Source of the DNA: Microbacterium sp. CBA3102
GTDB taxonomy: Bacteria > Actinomycetota > Actinomycetes > Actinomycetales > Microbacteriaceae
Direction of reading: 5' to 3'
Length of the DNA stretch: 64,000 nt
Assembly (NCBI RefSeq): GCF_007954505.1
Contig: NZ_CP042412.1
Location: 3,100,001 to 3,164,000, forward strand
Every line of letters begins with the position of its first letter. The stretch's first letter is position 1. Shown one piece after another: positions 51,463 through 63,122 of this stretch. A program made the position numbers and the translations under genes. The notes below the pieces were generated by a model, which searched no databases, was not told the DNA's origin, and was given only the letters and a program-made list of their open reading frames with translations.

Positions 51463-52233
51463 CTACGCCTCGATAGGGGCTGCAGGGTCGAGGAAACGGT
51501 CGTATCCCTCGTTCTCCAGCCGGTCGGCGAGCTCCGGGCCGCCCTCTTCCACGATCTTGCCCGCGACGACCACGTGGACGAAGTCGGGACGGATGTAACG
51601 GAGGATGCGGGTGTAGTGGGTGATCAGCAGCACGCCGAGCCCGGTGGACTCCTTCGCACGGTTGACACCTTCGGAGACGATCTTCAGCGCGTCGACGTCG
51701 AGGCCGGAGTCGGTCTCGTCGAGGACCGCGAACTTCGGCTTGAGCACCTCGAGCTGCAGGATCTCGTGACGCTTCTTCTCACCGCCGGAGAAGCCCTCGT
51801 TGACATTGCGCTGCGCGAACTTCGGGTCCATGCGCAGGTTCGACATGGCGGCCTTGACGTCCTTGGTCCACCCGCGGATCGCCGGTGCTTCGCCGTCGAG
51901 CGCGGTCTTCGCAGTACGCAGGAAGTTCGTCACCGTGACGCCGGGGATCTCCACCGGGTACTGCATCGCGAGGAACAGTCCTGCGCGAGCGCGCTCGTCG
52001 ACGCTCATCTCCAGGACGTCCTGGCCGTCGAAGGTGATCGAACCGGAGGTCACCGTGTACTTCGGGTGACCTGCGATCGTGTAGGCCAGGGTCGACTTGC
52101 CGGAGCCGTTGGGGCCCATGATGGCGTGGGTCTCACCGGTGTTCATGGTGAGGTTGATTCCGTTGAGGATCGGGGTGGTCCCCGCCTCGGTCTCGACCGT
52201 CACGTGCAGGTCGCGGATCTCGAGAACAGACAT
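51463..52233 (-). CDS. sufC: Fe-S assembly ATPase SufC
   Basis: The 256-residue ABC ATPase has Walker A GPNGSGKST, signature FSGGEKKR and Walker B KFAVLDETDSGLDVDALK, typical of SufC. It powers the SufBCD scaffold. The gene lies between the Rieske gene and sufT, with short spacers. Confidence 0.95.
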   Translation of the reverse strand: MSVLEIRDLHVTVETEAGTTPILNGINLTMNTGETHAIMGPNGSGKSTLAYTIAGHPKYTVTSGSITFDGQDVLEMSVDERARAGLFLAMQYPVEIPGVTVTNFLRTAKTALDGEAPAIRGWTKDVKAAMSNLRMDPKFAQRNVNEGFSGGEKKRHEILQLEVLKPKFAVLDETDSGLDVDALKIVSEGVNRAKESTGLGVLLITHYTRILRYIRPDFVHVVVAGKIVEEGGPELADRLENEGYDRFLDPAAPIEA

Positions 52234-52236
52234 TCT

Positions 52237-52563
52237 TCAGACTTCCTTAATCACAGTCGGATCGATGAGCACGTCGTCGCCGTCGATCTGGACGACGTAG
52301 ACCGGGACGGGCTCATATGCGGGGAGATTCTGGGGCTTGCCGGTGAGCAGCGAGAAGGCCGAGCCGTGCGCCCAGCACTCCACGGTGTCTCCCTCGACGA
52401 ACCCCTCGGACAGCGAGATGTCGCCGTGGGTGCAGGTGTCGCCGATGGCGTGGATGACTCCGTCACCGTCCTTGATCACGGTGATGGGCACACCACCCGG
52501 GTCGACGCGCAGAGGCGTGTCCTGCTCGAGGTCGGCGACACCGCAGACGCGTTCGGCGGTCAT
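52237..52563 (-). CDS. Rieske-type [2Fe-2S] ferredoxin of the suf operon
   Basis: The 108-residue protein has the Rieske ligands in CTHGDISLSEGF and ECWAHGSAFSL (Cys-x-His and Cys-x2-His). It is a non-heme iron ferredoxin conserved inside actinobacterial suf operons, perhaps an electron donor. It overlaps sufD by 4 nt (ATGA). Confidence 0.9.
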   Translation of the reverse strand: MTAERVCGVADLEQDTPLRVDPGGVPITVIKDGDGVIHAIGDTCTHGDISLSEGFVEGDTVECWAHGSAFSLLTGKPQNLPAYEPVPVYVVQIDGDDVLIDPTVIKEV

Positions 52564-53765
52564 GCACTCACCTCGGCGAGCTCCGCCTCGATCGCCGCCA
52601 GCAACTCGGTCTCGAGAGCGGGGATGCCGAGACGCTGCACGATGTCGGTGAGGAAGCCGAGCACGACGAGTCGTCGCGCTTCTTCTTCCGTGATACCGCG
52701 GGCCTGGAGGTAGAAGAGCTGCTCGTCGTCGAAACGACCGGTGGCGCTGGCATGGCCCGCACCGAGGATGTCGCCGGTCTCGATCTCGAGGTTCGGGATC
52801 GAGTCGGCGCGCGCGCCCTCGGTCAGCACCAGGTTGCGGTTCGCCTCGTAGGAGTCGGTGCCCGTCGCGTCTGCACCGATGAGCACGTCGCCGATCCAGA
52901 CGCTGTGGGCGCTCTGTCCCTGCAATGCCCCCTTGTAGAGGACGTCGCCCTTCGTGTGCGGCCCCTTGTGGTGCAGATACACCTGGCTCTCCAGGTGCTG
53001 CCCGGCGTCCGCGTACGAGAGGCCATAGAGGTACCCCTCGGAGCCGGCGCCGGCGAGCTCGACACTCGGGTTGACCCGCACGACGCCGCCACCGAAGCTG
53101 ACCACGAAATGCTTGAGGGTCGCATCCGCGCCCACCCTGGCCTGGTGCGCGGCGGCGTGCACGGCGTCATCGGCCCACTGCTGCAGGCTGATGACGGTGA
53201 GCTTCGCCCCGTCGCGGACGATGATCTCGACGTTCTGCGCGTACTGCGCTGAGCCAGTGTGCTGGAGGACGACCGTCGCCGCGCTGTGCTCGAGCGCTTC
53301 GATGACGATGTGCGCATCGGCCCGACGCTCAGCGCCCAGCCCCGTGATGGCGATGAAGATCGGCTCTGCGACCTCCTCTTCACGCGGGATGCGCACATGA
53401 AGGGCCTCGGAGCTGCCCTGCCAGGCGACGGCGGCCGTGATGTCCTCCGCGAGGAAGACCTCACCACGGGGCTCCGCGCCGACGGCGAGCGGGGCGGCGA
53501 TGTACTGCTCCCCTGCGCTGTGCGCGTAGCTGACGCCGTCGTTCGGTGACGCGACCTCGAACAGCGGCGTGAGCTGCGCGATCGGGGTGTGCTTCCAGTT
53601 GACCTCGCGCCCGGTGGGGGCGCCGAAGTCGGAAGGTTCGAAGGAGTGCGGCCGCTCCGAGCGGGTCTGCACCGGGACGAATCCGGCTTCTGCGACCTGG
53701 GCCGCGGGGTCGATGTGCGCGTTCGTGTGCTGCGCCTCGGCAGGCGCTGTCGTAGCGGCGGTCAC
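52560..53765 (-). CDS. sufD: Fe-S assembly protein SufD
   Basis: The 401-residue protein is the SufD partner of the SufBCD scaffold, with a long beta-helix and the C-terminal ARADSIPNLEIETGDILGAG and GHASATGRFDDEQLFYLQAR blocks. The GTG start overlaps the TAG stop of sufB by one base. The frame is open further upstream, but that part is antisense-like to sufB. Confidence 0.92.
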   Translation of the reverse strand: MTAATTAPAEAQHTNAHIDPAAQVAEAGFVPVQTRSERPHSFEPSDFGAPTGREVNWKHTPIAQLTPLFEVASPNDGVSYAHSAGEQYIAAPLAVGAEPRGEVFLAEDITAAVAWQGSSEALHVRIPREEEVAEPIFIAITGLGAERRADAHIVIEALEHSAATVVLQHTGSAQYAQNVEIIVRDGAKLTVISLQQWADDAVHAAAHQARVGADATLKHFVVSFGGGVVRVNPSVELAGAGSEGYLYGLSYADAGQHLESQVYLHHKGPHTKGDVLYKGALQGQSAHSVWIGDVLIGADATGTDSYEANRNLVLTEGARADSIPNLEIETGDILGAGHASATGRFDDEQLFYLQARGITEEEARRLVVLGFLTDIVQRLGIPALETELLAAIEAELAEVSA

Positions 53766-55183
53766 TAGCCGACCGATCCTTCCATGCCCATCTCGATGAG
53801 CTTGTTCAGTTCCATCGCGTATTCCATGGGCAGCTCGCGTGCGATCGGCTCGATGAAGCCGCGCACGATCATCGCCATCGCCTCGTCCTCGGGCATTCCG
53901 CGCGACTGCAGGTAGAACAGTTGCTCCTCGCTCACCTTCGAGACCGTGGCCTCGTGGCCGAGCTGCACGTCGTCGACACGGATGTCGATCGCCGGGTAGG
54001 TGTCGGAGCGTGACTTGGTGTCGACGAGCAGCGCGTCGCATCGCACGGTGTTCGCCGAGTGGTGCGCCGCGGCGTCCACGCGCACCTCGCCGCGATAGCC
54101 GGCGCGCCCGCCGCCACGCGCGATCGACTTCGAGACGATCGACGACTGGGTGTACGGCGCCATGTGGATCATCTTCGCGCCCGCGTCCTGGTGCTGACCG
54201 GGGCCGGCGAAGGCGACCGAGAGCGTCTCCCCCTTGGCGTGCTCGCCCATCAGATAGATCGACGGGTACTTCATCGTCACCTTGGAGCCGATGTTGCCGT
54301 CGACCCACTCCATGGTCGCTCCCTCGTGCGCCACGGCGCGCTTGGTGACCAGGTTGTAGACGTTGTTCGACCAGTTCTGGATCGTCGTGTAGCGCACGCG
54401 GGCGTTCTTCTTCACGATGATCTCGACGACGGCCGAGTGCAGGGAGTCCGACTTGTAGATCGGAGCCGTGCAGCCCTCGATGTAGTGGACGTAGCTGCCC
54501 TCGTCGGCGATGATCAGGGTCCGCTCGAACTGGCCCATGTTCTCGGTGTTGATCCGGAAGTACGCCTGCAGCGGGATCTCGACATGCACGCCCTTGGGGA
54601 CGTAGACGAAGGAACCGCCCGACCACACGGCCGTGTTGAGCGCGGCGAACTTGTTGTCACCCGCGGGGATGACGGTGCCGAAGTACTCCTCGAAGAACTC
54701 CGGGTGCTCACGCAGAGCCGTGTCGGTGTCCATGAAGATCACGCCCTGCTGCTCCAGGTCCTCGCGGATCTGGTGGTACACGACCTCGGACTCGTACTGA
54801 GCGGCGACACCGGCGACCAGGCGCTGACGCTCGGCCTCGGGGATGCCGAGCTTCTCGTAGGTGTCCCGGATCTCGGCCGGAAGGTCTTCCCAGGACTGCG
54901 CCTGCTTCTCCGTGGAGCGGACGAAGTACTTGATGTTGTCGAAGTCGATCTCGCTGAGGTCTGCGCCCCACGTCGGCATCGGCTTGCGCCCGAAGAGCTG
55001 ATATCCCTTGAGACGGGTCTTCAGCATCCACTCGGGCTCGTTCTTGAGGGCCGAGATGCCGCGGACGACCTCTTCCGAGATACCGCGTTTCGCGATGGCA
55101 CCCGCAGCGTCCTCATCGTGCCAGCCGAACTCGTACACCCCCAGACCGTCAAGCTCCGGGCGGTCGATCAGTACATCCGACAT
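53765..55183 (-). CDS. sufB: Fe-S assembly protein SufB
   Basis: The 472-residue protein has SufB hallmarks: [60 protein letters not shown] and the C-terminal [20 protein letters not shown] and [20 protein letters not shown]. It is the first suf gene in the window. No SufR-type regulator gene is seen beside it. A GAGGAGA site precedes the ATG. Confidence 0.95.
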   Translation of the reverse strand: MSDVLIDRPELDGLGVYEFGWHDEDAAGAIAKRGISEEVVRGISALKNEPEWMLKTRLKGYQLFGRKPMPTWGADLSEIDFDNIKYFVRSTEKQAQSWEDLPAEIRDTYEKLGIPEAERQRLVAGVAAQYESEVVYHQIREDLEQQGVIFMDTDTALREHPEFFEEYFGTVIPAGDNKFAALNTAVWSGGSFVYVPKGVHVEIPLQAYFRINTENMGQFERTLIIADEGSYVHYIEGCTAPIYKSDSLHSAVVEIIVKKNARVRYTTIQNWSNNVYNLVTKRAVAHEGATMEWVDGNIGSKVTMKYPSIYLMGEHAKGETLSVAFAGPGQHQDAGAKMIHMAPYTQSSIVSKSIARGGGRAGYRGEVRVDAAAHHSANTVRCDALLVDTKSRSDTYPAIDIRVDDVQLGHEATVSKVSEEQLFYLQSRGMPEDEAMAMIVRGFIEPIARELPMEYAMELNKLIEMGMEGSVG

Positions 55184-55416
55184 CCAACACTCTCCTCACA
55201 GGTCCCAAACGGTGTCATCCGCCCCGACACACCTGATCCCCGTCGAGTCTGCGGGAGCGGGTGCCGTTGGTGGGCCCTCATCACCGGCGCTTCCATCGCG
55301 CCTAAACTGTTGACGATGCTTCAGCGCGGTCAGCGCTCATCGCAACAATCCGATTCTACAGGTTCCGCCTGACAGACGGGCCATGCCCGCCGCGTCGCGC
55401 GCGGTCCGGAGGACTT

Positions 55417-56547
55417 ATGCCCGAGACGATGATCCCCGCCTCCCCGAAGACGGACACGGCACCGCCGCGTTCAGCGCTGTGGGGCCGTGCGTTGACGGTC
55501 TTCGCCTGGCTCTCCTTCCTCAGCGAGACCATCATCATCGGCACCGGTGGCGCCGTGCGCCTCACCGGTTCGGGACTGGGCTGCTCGGATTGGCCGCTGT
55601 GCACTCCCGAGTCCCTCGTCCCGGTCTTCGAGGTGCAGGGCATCCACGGCCTGATCGAGTTCGGCAACCGCCTGATGACCGGCGTCGTCGGGATCATCGC
55701 GCTCGTGGTCGTGCTCCTGGTCCTGCGTCGGTACAGCGGGAAGCGCGGCCTGGTCCGGGCATTGTGGTTCGCCGTCGGCGGCATCGTGGGAGCCGTTCTC
55801 ACCTACTTCCTCGTGACCCTCGTCTCCGGCTTGTCCGGAGCGGAAGAGGCTCCTCTCGCGTTCCCCTTCGCGACGGGTGTCCTCCTCCTCGCGATCATCG
55901 CGGCCGCGGTCCACTCGGTGCGCACGACCGCCGCACGACGCGATCTCGTCACTCTGGCCTGGATCGTCCTGGCAGGCGTCGTGGCACAGGCGCTCGTCGG
56001 CGGCATCACGGTCCTCACCGGACTCAACCCGTTCATCGTGGGATTCCACTACGCGTCATCACTGCTGCTGGTGTGCGTCACGGCTGCCTTCCTGGTGCGT
56101 CTGAAGACCGCGCCGGGGCCGCGCGAGCGCTCGGTGCCGACCTGGTTCGCGATCGTCACCCACCTGACCGGCCTCGTCCTGGCCATGACGATCCTGTTCG
56201 GCGTCCTGACGACGGGTTCCGGTCCGCACTCCGGTGACGCCGACGTGCTGCGCCACGGCTTCGATGCGACAGTGCTCGCGCATGTGCACTCCTGGCCGGG
56301 ATACATCCTCGCCGGCCTGGTGCTGTTCTTGACGATCGCTGCCTGGGTGCTCCGTCTGGAGCCCCGGCGCTGGCTGCTCGTGCTGGTCCTCGCGATCCTC
56401 GTGCAGGTCGGTGTCGGGGTGTGGCAGGCCCGCGAAGGACTCCCCCCGGTGCTGGTCGGCATCCACATGGTCCTTGCCGCACTCTCGGCCGCGACCTACA
56501 CGGTGGTCGTGCTGCGCTTGCGGCGTCCGGTCCCTGCGGAAGACTGA
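55417..56547 (+). CDS. ctaA: Heme A synthase (COX15/CtaA)
   Basis: The 376-residue membrane enzyme turns heme O into heme A for cytochrome oxidase. It has about eight membrane segments and the conserved His/Glu positions in GIHGLIEFGNRLMTG, GFHYASSLLLV, LAHVHSWPGYILAG and GIHMVLAALS. It is divergent from the suf operon, with a GGAGG site before the ATG. ctaB lies nearby in the opposite direction. Confidence 0.93.
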   Translation: MPETMIPASPKTDTAPPRSALWGRALTVFAWLSFLSETIIIGTGGAVRLTGSGLGCSDWPLCTPESLVPVFEVQGIHGLIEFGNRLMTGVVGIIALVVVLLVLRRYSGKRGLVRALWFAVGGIVGAVLTYFLVTLVSGLSGAEEAPLAFPFATGVLLLAIIAAAVHSVRTTAARRDLVTLAWIVLAGVVAQALVGGITVLTGLNPFIVGFHYASSLLLVCVTAAFLVRLKTAPGPRERSVPTWFAIVTHLTGLVLAMTILFGVLTTGSGPHSGDADVLRHGFDATVLAHVHSWPGYILAGLVLFLTIAAWVLRLEPRRWLLVLVLAILVQVGVGVWQAREGLPPVLVGIHMVLAALSAATYTVVVLRLRRPVPAED

Positions 56548-56612
56548 GGTCGCACAGGCGATGCACAGGCGCCGCATCGCCGACTCATCAGCAGGTCGGC
56601 GATGATGGCCGC

Positions 56613-57050
56613 ATGAACAAGTCACTCTCACGAAGCATCGGCTTCTGGCTCCTGCTCGTCGTCTCCCTCGCCGCGACCGCGGTGGGTGGATGGCTGATCT
56701 CCGGTCAGATCGCCACGATGACCAGCACGCTGCTCGATGGCACCGCCACCGGCATCGAGGTGTACGTCGGACAGTCGCTCGTCGTCGTGGGCGCCGGCGT
56801 GCTCGCCGCCGGCATCGTCGGCATCCTGCTGACGCTCGGACTTGTCGCCGCGCGTTCGCTCGTCCCCGTCCCTGCTCCGGCCGTCGTCGAGACGATCGAC
56901 TGGACGGTGGAAGCGGAGGAGCCGTCGACTCCGGTCGCACCCGAGTCCACCGCGGTCCCGACCACCGAGGTTCCCGCGGACGGTGCCCCCGACACAGTCG
57001 AGCCGGCGGCCGACGAGAAGACCGAGGACGACCCCTCCGTCACCCGCTGA
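56613..57050 (+). CDS. Small membrane protein with acidic tail, function unknown
   Basis: The 145-residue protein has two membrane segments (about 9-29 and 53-78) and a Pro/Thr/Glu/Asp-rich C-terminal tail (about 85-145). It lies between ctaA and ctaB. I do not recognise a family, and there is no enzyme motif. A strong bidirectional terminator follows. Confidence 0.65.
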   Translation: MNKSLSRSIGFWLLLVVSLAATAVGGWLISGQIATMTSTLLDGTATGIEVYVGQSLVVVGAGVLAAGIVGILLTLGLVAARSLVPVPAPAVVETIDWTVEAEEPSTPVAPESTAVPTTEVPADGAPDTVEPAADEKTEDDPSVTR

Positions 57051-57062
57051 TCACCCGAGCTG

Positions 57063-57110
57063 GAACACGACGGGGCGGCACCGAGAGATCGGTGCCGCCC
57101 CGTCGTGTTC
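57063..57110. terminator. Bidirectional terminator between membrane gene and ctaB
   Basis: A perfect 22-bp inverted repeat starts at 57063 (GAACACGACGGGG...) and returns to 57110 (...CCCCGTCGTGTTC), with a 4-nt loop. The genes on both sides converge. Confidence 0.92.
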
Positions 57111-57119
57111 GAGGAGTGG

Positions 57120-58025
57120 TCAGAAAGGCAGCAGCGGATCGACCGCGACCGCGACGAAGATCAACGTCAGATAGGTGATCGAAGCGTGGAACACGCGCAT
57201 CGGGCGAGGCTCGGTACCGCGCACCGCACGGTTGTACAGGCGATGCGACTCGTAGATGAACCATCCGCCGAACACCGCGGCGGAGACCGTGTACACCAGC
57301 CCCATGTCCGCGATCGGCACGAGCAGGAGCGAGCAGGCGACCGTGGCCCAGGCGTACAGGATCACCTGGAGGCCGACCTGCGAGGCGTTGCGCGTGACCC
57401 CGAGCATCGGGACGTCGACGTCCTCGTAGTCGTCCTTGTACTTCATCGACAGCGGCCAGTAGTGCGGCGGGGTCCACAGGAACACGAGAAGGAAGAGGAT
57501 GAACGCCGGCCAGTCGAGCGAGCCGGTCACGGCGGACCAGCCGATGAGCACCGGGAAGCACCCGGCGATGCCACCCCAGACGATGTTCTGCTCGGTGCGG
57601 CGCTTGAGGATCATCGTGTAGATCACGACGTAGAAGAAGATCGCCGTGGCGGAGAGCGTCGCCGTGAGCCAGTTGGTCGTGAGCAGCAGCCAGACGGTCG
57701 AGGTGATCGCGAGCGTCCACGAGAAGACGAGTGCGCCGCGCGCACTGACCTCGCCGGTCACCAGCGGCCGATTCTCGGTGCGATGCATGTGCGCATCGAT
57801 GTCGCGGTCGAGGTACATGTTGAACGCCGCCGCCGAACCTGCGCTGAGGGATCCGCCGATGACGGTGGCCAGCACGAGCCAGAGGTCCGGCAGTCCGCCC
57901 TGCGCGAGGAACATCACCGGCACGGTCGACACGAGCAGCAGCTCGAGGACACGCGGCTTGGTGAGCGTCACGTACGCCTTCACCGTGCGACCGATGGACG
58001 ACTTCCTCACGGTCTGATCAGACAT
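57120..58025 (-). CDS. ctaB: Protoheme IX farnesyltransferase (heme O synthase)
   Basis: The 301-residue UbiA-family enzyme adds a farnesyl group to heme B to make heme O, the substrate of CtaA. The prenyl-diphosphate motif [15 protein letters not shown] and the second [10 protein letters not shown] motif are present, with about eight or nine membrane segments. I use the ATG at 58025. A longer frame upstream has an atypical start. Confidence 0.93.
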   Translation of the reverse strand: MSDQTVRKSSIGRTVKAYVTLTKPRVLELLLVSTVPVMFLAQGGLPDLWLVLATVIGGSLSAGSAAAFNMYLDRDIDAHMHRTENRPLVTGEVSARGALVFSWTLAITSTVWLLLTTNWLTATLSATAIFFYVVIYTMILKRRTEQNIVWGGIAGCFPVLIGWSAVTGSLDWPAFILFLLVFLWTPPHYWPLSMKYKDDYEDVDVPMLGVTRNASQVGLQVILYAWATVACSLLLVPIADMGLVYTVSAAVFGGWFIYESHRLYNRAVRGTEPRPMRVFHASITYLTLIFVAVAVDPLLPF

Positions 58026-58270
58026 CGTCGAGATCTCGATCGCCTCCTCCGCGCACGTAACCGGACAACCTCTCCAGTGTATGACACGGCGTGACGTCCT
58101 CTGCGCCGTCGATCCGCGTAGCACGACAGTCGTCTTCGCTATGCTGAAAGCACTCGCGCGCCCGGCGCTGCGCACTCCCCTCCACCCGTCCCCGCGACGG
58201 TGCAGGATGCGCCAGGGAAGTTGCGGATGCGCCAGGGAATACGGGCGCCCTCGAAACTGTCGGAAAGGGC
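58026..58270. other. Divergent promoter region between ctaB and tkt
   Basis: The 245-nt gap separates ctaB and tkt, which read away from each other. I see a TATGCT at 58139 toward tkt, but no convincing -35 and no clear operator. The last 20 nt contain the GGAAAGGG ribosome site of tkt. Confidence 0.4.
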
Positions 58271-60388
58271 ATGAACGTGTCGGAATTGCAGTGGGATGAG
58301 ATCGATCGACGTGCGGTGGACACCGCCCGGATCCTGGCGGCCGATGCCGTTGAGAAGGTCGGCAACGGGCACCCCGGCACGGCGATGAGCCTCGCTCCGG
58401 CCGCGTATCTCCTCTACCAGCGGGTGCTCCGCCACGATCCGACCGACACCGACTGGCTGGGCCGCGACCGCTTCATCCTGTCCGTGGGGCACTCCTCCCT
58501 CACCCAGTACGTGCAGCTATACCTCGGCGGTTTCGGGCTCGAGCTCGACGACCTGAAGGCGCTTCGCACGTGGGGCTCGCTGACCCCCGGACACCCGGAG
58601 TACGGGCACACCAAGGGCGTCGAGATCACGACCGGACCTCTCGGCCAGGGACTCGCCTCGGCCGTGGGCTTCGCCTACGCCGCCCGCTACGAACGCGGCC
58701 TGTTCGACCCCGAAGCCGCTGCGGGCACGAGTCCGTTCGACCACTTCGTGTACGTGATCGCCGGTGACGGCGACCTGCAGGAGGGCGTCACGAGCGAAGC
58801 CTCCTCTCTGGCCGGCCACCAGCAGCTCGGCAATCTGATCGCGATCTACGACTCCAACCAGATCTCGATCGAGGACGACACCAACGTCGCCTTCACCGAG
58901 GACGTCGCGAAGCGTTACGAGTCCTACGGCTGGCAGGTCCAGGTCGTCGACTGGAAGAAGACCGGCGAGTACGTCGAAGACGTCGCCGAGCTCAACGCGG
59001 CCATCGAGGCGGCTCAGGGCGAGACCTCGAAGCCGTCGCTCATCATCCTCAAGACGATCATCGGCTGGCCCTCGCCCGGCAAGCAGAACTCCGGCAAGAT
59101 CCACGGCTCCGCCCTGGGTGCCGACGAGCTGGCCGCGACCAAGAAGGTCCTCGGCTTCGACCCCGACCAGAACTTCGTGGTCGCCGACGAGGTCATCGCG
59201 CACACGCGTGGTCTCGCCGCTCGCGCTGCCGAGGCACGTGCCGCGTGGCAGGAGTCGTTCGACGCCTGGGCATCAGCCAACCCGGAGAAGAAGGCCCTGC
59301 TCGACCGGCTCGAGGCCCAGGAGCTCCCGGCCGACATCACCGGCGCGCTGCCCGTGTTCGAGTCCGGCAAGGAGGTGTCGACCCGCGCCGCATCCGGCCA
59401 GGTCATCAACGCCCTCGCCGCCGAGCTCCCCGAGCTGTGGGGCGGATCGGCTGACCTCGCCGAGTCGAACCTCACGACCATCAAGGATGCGCCGTCGTTC
59501 ATCCCCACCGAGTGGTCGACCCACGAGTGGTCGGGCAACCCCTACGGACGCGTGCTGCATTTCGGCATCCGCGAGCACGCCATGGGTGCGATCGTGAACG
59601 GCATCGTGCTGCACGGCCCGACCCGCGCGTTCGGCGGCACGTTCCTGATCTTCAGCGACTACATGCGGCCCGCGGTTCGCCTCGCGGCGCTCATGGACAT
59701 CCCGTCCGTCTTCGTCTGGACGCACGACTCAGTCGCCCTCGGCGAGGACGGGCCCACCCACCAGCCGATCGAGCAGCTCGCCACCCTCCGCGCGATCCCG
59801 AACTTCACGGTCGTGCGCCCGGCGGACGCGAACGAGACCTCGGCCGCCTGGCTGGAGATCCTGCGTCGCCACGGGGGCCCCGCCGGCATCGCCCTCACGC
59901 GGCAGAACATCCCGGTGTTCGAGCGCGGCGACGGTGCGGCCTCGGGTGATGTGTTCGCCTCCGCCGACAACGCGTCCAAGGGCGCCTACGTCCTGGCCGA
60001 AGCACCGAACGGAACGCCAGACGTCATCATCATCGCGACCGGCTCGGAGGTGCAGCTCGCCGTGGGCGCCCGCGAGGCGCTGGCCGCGGAAGGTGTGAAC
60101 GTTCGCGTCGTCTCCGCTCCTTCGCTGGAGTGGTTCCACGAGCAGGACGAGGCGTACCGTGAGAGCGTGCTCCCGGCTTCCGTCACGGCCCGCGTCTCCG
60201 TGGAGGCGGGATCGGTGCTCGGCTGGCGCGAGATCGTCGGCGACCGCGGTCGCTCGATCGGCATCGACCACTTCGGTGCCTCCGCGGACTACAAGACCCT
60301 GTTCGAAAAATTCGGAATCACGACCGAGGCCGTCATCGCGGCCGCACGCGAGACCATCGCCGCACACAGCACCAAGGAGAACGCATGA
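58271..60388 (+). CDS. tkt: Transketolase
   Basis: The 705-residue ThDP enzyme moves two-carbon units between sugar phosphates in the pentose-phosphate pathway. It has the substrate His in [12 protein letters not shown], the ThDP motif [13 protein letters not shown] with [12 protein letters not shown], and the pyrimidine-binding Glu in [11 protein letters not shown]. It is first in the tkt-tal-pgi-zwf operon and overlaps tal by 4 nt. Confidence 0.97.
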   Translation: MNVSELQWDEIDRRAVDTARILAADAVEKVGNGHPGTAMSLAPAAYLLYQRVLRHDPTDTDWLGRDRFILSVGHSSLTQYVQLYLGGFGLELDDLKALRTWGSLTPGHPEYGHTKGVEITTGPLGQGLASAVGFAYAARYERGLFDPEAAAGTSPFDHFVYVIAGDGDLQEGVTSEASSLAGHQQLGNLIAIYDSNQISIEDDTNVAFTEDVAKRYESYGWQVQVVDWKKTGEYVEDVAELNAAIEAAQGETSKPSLIILKTIIGWPSPGKQNSGKIHGSALGADELAATKKVLGFDPDQNFVVADEVIAHTRGLAARAAEARAAWQESFDAWASANPEKKALLDRLEAQELPADITGALPVFESGKEVSTRAASGQVINALAAELPELWGGSADLAESNLTTIKDAPSFIPTEWSTHEWSGNPYGRVLHFGIREHAMGAIVNGIVLHGPTRAFGGTFLIFSDYMRPAVRLAALMDIPSVFVWTHDSVALGEDGPTHQPIEQLATLRAIPNFTVVRPADANETSAAWLEILRRHGGPAGIALTRQNIPVFERGDGAASGDVFASADNASKGAYVLAEAPNGTPDVIIIATGSEVQLAVGAREALAAEGVNVRVVSAPSLEWFHEQDEAYRESVLPASVTARVSVEAGSVLGWREIVGDRGRSIGIDHFGASADYKTLFEKFGITTEAVIAAARETIAAHSTKENA

Positions 60389-61497
60389 GCACCCCCACCG
60401 CACAGCTCGCCGCCGCAGGTGTCAGCATCTGGCTCGACGACCTCTCCCGCACCCGCATCTCCTCCGGCAACCTCGCCGAGCTGATCTCGTCGCGCGACAT
60501 CGTCGGAGTCACCACGAACCCGACGATCTTCGCGAACGCGATCACGGATAAGAACGACACCTCGTACGACGCGCAGGTGACCGAGCTCGCGGAATCCGGG
60601 GCGAGCGCCGAGGAGGCGGTCTTCGCCGCCACCACGCAGGACGTGGCCGCGGCACTCGACGTCTTCCGTCCGGTCTGGGAAGCGTCAGACCACGTCGACG
60701 GTCGTGTCTCGATCGAGGTCTCCCCCGACCTCGCCCACGACACCGCGGGCACCGTGGCACAGGCCAAGGAGCTGTGGGCGAAGATCGACCGCCCCAACCT
60801 GCTCGTCAAGATCCCGGCGACCAAGGCGGGTCTCCCGGCGATCTCCGAGGCGATCGGTGCCGGGATCAGCGTCAACGTCACGCTGATCTTCAGCCTCGAG
60901 CGCTACGCCGAGGTCATCGACGCCTACCTCACCGGACTCGAGACCGCGAAGGCAGCCGGCATCGACCTGTCGACCATCCACTCGGTCGCCTCGTTCTTCG
61001 TCTCCCGGGTCGACACCGAGACGGACAAGCGTCTCAGCGCCATCGGGACCGACGCCGCGGAGGCGCTCAAGAGCAAGGCGGGCCTGGCGAACGCCCGCCT
61101 CGCCTACGAGCTCTTCGAGCAGAGCTTCGCCGGTGACCGCGCCAAGACCCTGCTCGATGCCGGAGCCAACCCGCAGCGTCCGCTGTGGGCTTCGACGGGC
61201 GTGAAGGATCCCGCACTCCCCGACACCCTCTACGTGACCGAGCTCGTCGCTCAGGGCGTCGTCAACACGATGCCGGAGAAGACCCTCGAGGCGACGTTCG
61301 ACCACGGCGTCGTCACCGGCGACACGATCACGGGCGGCTACGAAGAGGCCCGCGCCGTCTTCGCCGGACTCGCCGAGGTCGGCATCGACTTCACCGATGT
61401 CACCCAGGTGCTCGAGGACGAGGGCGTCGCGAAGTTCATCGACTCGTGGCACGATCTGCTGACGCAGGTCGCCGAAGGTCTGGAGTCCCAGCGATGA
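60385..61497 (+). CDS. tal: Transaldolase
   Basis: The 370-residue enzyme moves a dihydroxyacetone unit. The Schiff-base Lys is in [12 protein letters not shown], and [13 protein letters not shown] is the N-terminal family motif. The length is right for the actinobacterial class. Overlaps of 4 nt with tkt and pgi suggest coupled translation. Confidence 0.96.
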   Translation: MSTPTAQLAAAGVSIWLDDLSRTRISSGNLAELISSRDIVGVTTNPTIFANAITDKNDTSYDAQVTELAESGASAEEAVFAATTQDVAAALDVFRPVWEASDHVDGRVSIEVSPDLAHDTAGTVAQAKELWAKIDRPNLLVKIPATKAGLPAISEAIGAGISVNVTLIFSLERYAEVIDAYLTGLETAKAAGIDLSTIHSVASFFVSRVDTETDKRLSAIGTDAAEALKSKAGLANARLAYELFEQSFAGDRAKTLLDAGANPQRPLWASTGVKDPALPDTLYVTELVAQGVVNTMPEKTLEATFDHGVVTGDTITGGYEEARAVFAGLAEVGIDFTDVTQVLEDEGVAKFIDSWHDLLTQVAEGLESQR

Positions 61498-63101
61498 CGT
61501 TCTCCATCCACGCATCCGGAGCCGCGCGCGCCGCGATCGATGAGACGGTGCCGAGCCTCGTCCACGATCTCGTCGCTTCCCGCATCACCGGCGGAGATCC
61601 CACGCTCTGGGGTACCGCGGCAGAGGCGGAGGCGTCGATCCGGCTCGGATGGGTCGAGGCCGTCTCGGTCTCGCGCCCCCTCGTCGCCGAGATCGTCGCC
61701 CTGCGCGACGACCTCCACGCCAAAGGGGTCACGCGGGTCGTCCTGGCGGGCATGGGAGGCTCCTCGCTCGCTCCCGAGGTCATCGCACAGACCGCAGGGG
61801 TGCCGCTGACCATCCTCGACTCGACCGCTCCCGGCCAGGTGCTCGCCGCCCTGGATGAAGGGCTCGAGGGCACCGTTCTGGTCGTGTCGTCGAAGTCCGG
61901 GTCCACGGTCGAGACCGACTCGCAGCGTCGTACCTTCGAGGCCGCTTTCCGCGACCTCGGCATCGATCCCGTGGAACGCATCGTCGTCGTGACCGACCCC
62001 GGTTCCCCGCTCGATGCGTCGGCGCGCGAAGCAGGGTACCGCGTCTTCAACGCCGACCCGAACGTCGGAGGGCGCTACTCAGCGCTCACAGCGTTCGGAC
62101 TGGTGCCGACAGGTCTCGCGGGCGTCGACATCGACGAGCTGCTGAACGAAGCCGAGGCCTCGTCGCTCGAGGTGGCCGTCGACTCCGCCGAGAACCCGGC
62201 GCTCCGCCTCGGTGCGGCCATCGCCGCGACGAACCCCCGTCGCGACAAGCTCGGTCTGATCACGGACGGCACGCACATCAAGGGTCTGCCGGACTGGATC
62301 GAGCAGCTCATCGCCGAGTCCACCGGCAAGGACGGTACCGGTATCCTCCCGGTCGTCCTCCTTCCGGTCTCGCCGGAGCTCGACCCGGTGCCCGCCGACC
62401 TGCAGATCGTGCGGCTCGTCGACGACGCGAACGAGTTCCACCTGCACGAACGCTACGAGGGCGAGATCCTCGTCAGCGGGACGCTCGGCGCGCAGCTCAT
62501 CGTCTGGGAGTACGCGACCGCGATCGCGGGCCACCTGCTGCACATCAACCCCTTCGATCAGCCCGATGTCGAATCGGCCAAGGTCGCTGCCCGTGGCCTT
62601 CTCGACGCACGCCCCGAGCCGACCGCCCCGGCCTTCGTCGAGAACGGCGTCGAGGTGCGTGTGTCCGACCCGGCACTCGCGGCCTCCGGCACCGTCGAGG
62701 GCGTCCTGGACGCACTCTGGGCGCAGCTCCCCGCCGACGGCTACGTGTCGATCCAGGCCTACGTCAACCGGCTCGAGGTGCCTCAGCTCCAGGGGCTGCG
62801 CGAACTGGTGGCCGCCGACTCCGGACGACCGACCACCTTCGGATGGGGTCCGCGGTTCCTGCACTCGACCGGCCAGTATCACAAGGGCGGTCCCGCGCAG
62901 GGGGTGTTCCTGCAGATCCTCGAGCGCACGGACGTCGATCTCGAGATCCCGGATCGTCCCTTCACCTTCGGGCAGCTCATCCAGGCCCAGGCCGCCGGTG
63001 ACGCCGCTGTGCTCGCCGAGCACGGACGTCCCGTCGTCACGCTGACGATCACCGAGTCCTCGGACGACGTGCTCGCCCTCTTCGAAGCCGCACAGAAGTA
63101 A
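61494..63101 (+). CDS. pgi: Glucose-6-phosphate isomerase
   Basis: The 535-residue enzyme interconverts glucose-6-phosphate and fructose-6-phosphate. The sugar-isomerase part has [36 protein letters not shown] and, near the C-terminus, [17 protein letters not shown], the form found in actinobacterial pgi. The ATG overlaps tal (ATGA). A longer upstream frame lies inside tal. Confidence 0.93.
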   Translation: MTFSIHASGAARAAIDETVPSLVHDLVASRITGGDPTLWGTAAEAEASIRLGWVEAVSVSRPLVAEIVALRDDLHAKGVTRVVLAGMGGSSLAPEVIAQTAGVPLTILDSTAPGQVLAALDEGLEGTVLVVSSKSGSTVETDSQRRTFEAAFRDLGIDPVERIVVVTDPGSPLDASAREAGYRVFNADPNVGGRYSALTAFGLVPTGLAGVDIDELLNEAEASSLEVAVDSAENPALRLGAAIAATNPRRDKLGLITDGTHIKGLPDWIEQLIAESTGKDGTGILPVVLLPVSPELDPVPADLQIVRLVDDANEFHLHERYEGEILVSGTLGAQLIVWEYATAIAGHLLHINPFDQPDVESAKVAARGLLDARPEPTAPAFVENGVEVRVSDPALAASGTVEGVLDALWAQLPADGYVSIQAYVNRLEVPQLQGLRELVAADSGRPTTFGWGPRFLHSTGQYHKGGPAQGVFLQILERTDVDLEIPDRPFTFGQLIQAQAAGDAAVLAEHGRPVVTLTITESSDDVLALFEAAQK

Positions 63102-63122
63102 CAGCAGGAGAATCCCCCACTG

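Noticed and set aside
50713..52713. A 666-residue plus-strand frame from the island into the suf genes
   Set aside because: It crosses the sufT terminator and is antisense to sufT, sufC and the Rieske gene.
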